Below, piece by piece: positions 5,059 to 5,771 of a stretch of DNA of 5,771 nt (its first letter is position 1; each line of letters opens with the position of its first letter). The position numbers and the translations under genes were made by a program. The notes below the pieces were generated by a model, which worked only from the letters and a program-made list of their open reading frames with translations, had not been told where the DNA came from and searched no databases. The DNA lies in assembly GCA_028292785.1 (NCBI GenBank), contig JAQGLQ010000528.1, positions 1-5,771 of the forward strand, written 5' to 3'. This stretch comes from Noviherbaspirillum sp. (GTDB lineage: Bacteria; Pseudomonadota; Gammaproteobacteria; Burkholderiales; Burkholderiaceae).

Positions 5059-5771
5059 TCACGCCGGGCCGACGGCGGCTTCAGCGGCACTTGTGTCCAT
5101 TGACATGCCATTTCTTTTTCCCAAGCCGACGATTGAGCGCAATCGGGCGAGATGGGCGAGATGCGAATTCGCTGGACGGTCCGACGAACGTGTCGACTGA
5201 GGGAGCAGGCCGCCCGCCGGGCGATTCGCGGATGCATATTTCACCTGTTTTCCCGAATCGTGACGCGCTGCTGCGATATGGCCGGCGGGGAAGGGAAGGG
5301 GTCGGCCCGGTTCAGCTTCTTTCAGGATTCCCGCTTTAACCATGGCATAGACCCTGGGCAGATCGGCATAGGGAATCGTGCTATAGACGCCGTCGCGGGA
5401 CATTTCCGCTGCGTTGTCAAATACTCGAACGACCAGGCCCGCGGGTCCTGTAAAGCGCTTATTGCGGCAACGTTCGGCCTCCGACTGTTCCTCGTTTGCT
5501 TTCGTCCGGGCGGCCGCCAACCGTTCGTTCTGCAATGCGCGGCCGGCATAATCGGCAGGGCGAAGGGCCATGCTTTCCAGATAGCGATAGGCGCGATTGC
5601 CGGTCGCCCCAGCCTTCTCGAGATAGCTGCGCGCGACCGCGATGATGTGCTCAAGCTCATGACCCGCGGCGCGCGCAATCCCGCGCAGCTTGGCAATGCC
5701 GGTAGCCCGTATCGCGAATTGCTGGCTGGCGTTTCGAAGCGTGTCGGGCAGATCCACGGGTTTGCCCTTGA
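5059..5771 (-). CDS. Unrecognised protein, C-terminal part; runs off right edge
   Basis: The frame is open from the right edge (5771) to a TGA at 5059-5061, about 236 residues. A GTG at 5757 with a weak AGGG upstream could be a start, but the frame continues past it, so a longer protein truncated by the window is as likely. The first 150 residues look protein-like. They include a helical stretch GHELEHIIAVARSYLEKAGA, then GNRAYRYLESMALRPADYAGRA, a charged helix rich in Arg, Glu and Lys, and a compact GLVVRVFDN...YSTIPYADLPRVYAMVKAGIL module. After that the tail, about 75 residues, is rich in Ala, Arg, Ser and Pro and looks unlike a folded domain. The layout faintly recalls replication or accessory proteins of integrative elements, but I cannot name a family. 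No partner gene is visible. A decayed or frameshifted 3' end is possible. Confidence 0.55.
   Translation of the reverse strand, partial: KGKPVDLPDTLRNASQQFAIRATGIAKLRGIARAAGHELEHIIAVARSYLEKAGATGNRAYRYLESMALRPADYAGRALQNERLAAARTKANEEQSEAERCRNKRFTGPAGLVVRVFDNAAEMSRDGVYSTIPYADLPRVYAMVKAGILKEAEPGRPLPFPAGHIAAARHDSGKQVKYASANRPAGGLLPQSTRSSDRPANSHLAHLARLRSIVGLGKRNGMSMDTSAAEAAVGPA

Noticed and set aside
4926..5237. Minus-strand open frame (103 codons) overlapping the end of the right-edge gene
   Set aside because: It is Arg- and Ser-rich with no motif, overlaps a longer frame and has no clear ribosome binding site.
1..5771. CRISPR array, tRNA, rRNA, insertion sequence or transposase
   Set aside because: I saw no spaced direct repeats, no cloverleaf with conserved arms, and no transposase-like reading frame on either strand.

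Overview
The window is high-GC proteobacterial DNA, most likely from a member of the Burkholderiales. It carries a Bug/TctC-type solute-binding protein (a family hugely expanded in that order), an NnrU protein, a COG1840-type binding protein and CoA-linked aromatic-acid-type enzymes, and each well-supported gene has a purine-rich Shine-Dalgarno. The genus cannot be settled from the sequence.

Layout. Positions 1-2659 hold a minus-strand cluster read from right to left. It starts with an enoyl-CoA hydratase of the hydroxycinnamoyl-CoA hydratase/lyase (HCHL, Ech/FerB) type, then a 91-bp gap containing a perfect 14-bp hairpin, then a secreted ABC-type solute-binding protein. Its stop overlaps (ATGA) the start of an NDP-forming acyl-CoA ligase that runs off the left edge. 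Positions 2660-3196 are a 537-bp divergent intergenic region with candidate operators and an orphan terminator-like hairpin. A plus-strand Bug/TctC periplasmic receptor follows (3197-4201), convergent with a minus-strand NnrU membrane protein (4208-4774) with only 6 bp between. After a 284-bp gap (4775-5058), the right edge holds the C-terminal part of an unrecognised minus-strand reading frame that continues off the window.

How the genes may work together. The left cluster resembles a side-chain degradation module for a phenylpropanoid-type acid. A binding protein captures the substrate, the NDP-forming ligase makes its CoA thioester (as FerA does in Sphingobium SYK-6), and the HCHL-like enzyme hydrates and perhaps cleaves it. 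The divergent TctC protein could be a second substrate receptor. The HCHL-like protein lacks the Tyr239 equivalent and Met70, so the substrate is probably not simply feruloyl- or coumaroyl-CoA. This pathway reading is inference from family membership and gene order. I do not see a clearly new defence or mobile system. The least explained items are the altered active site, the hairpins and the gene at the right edge.
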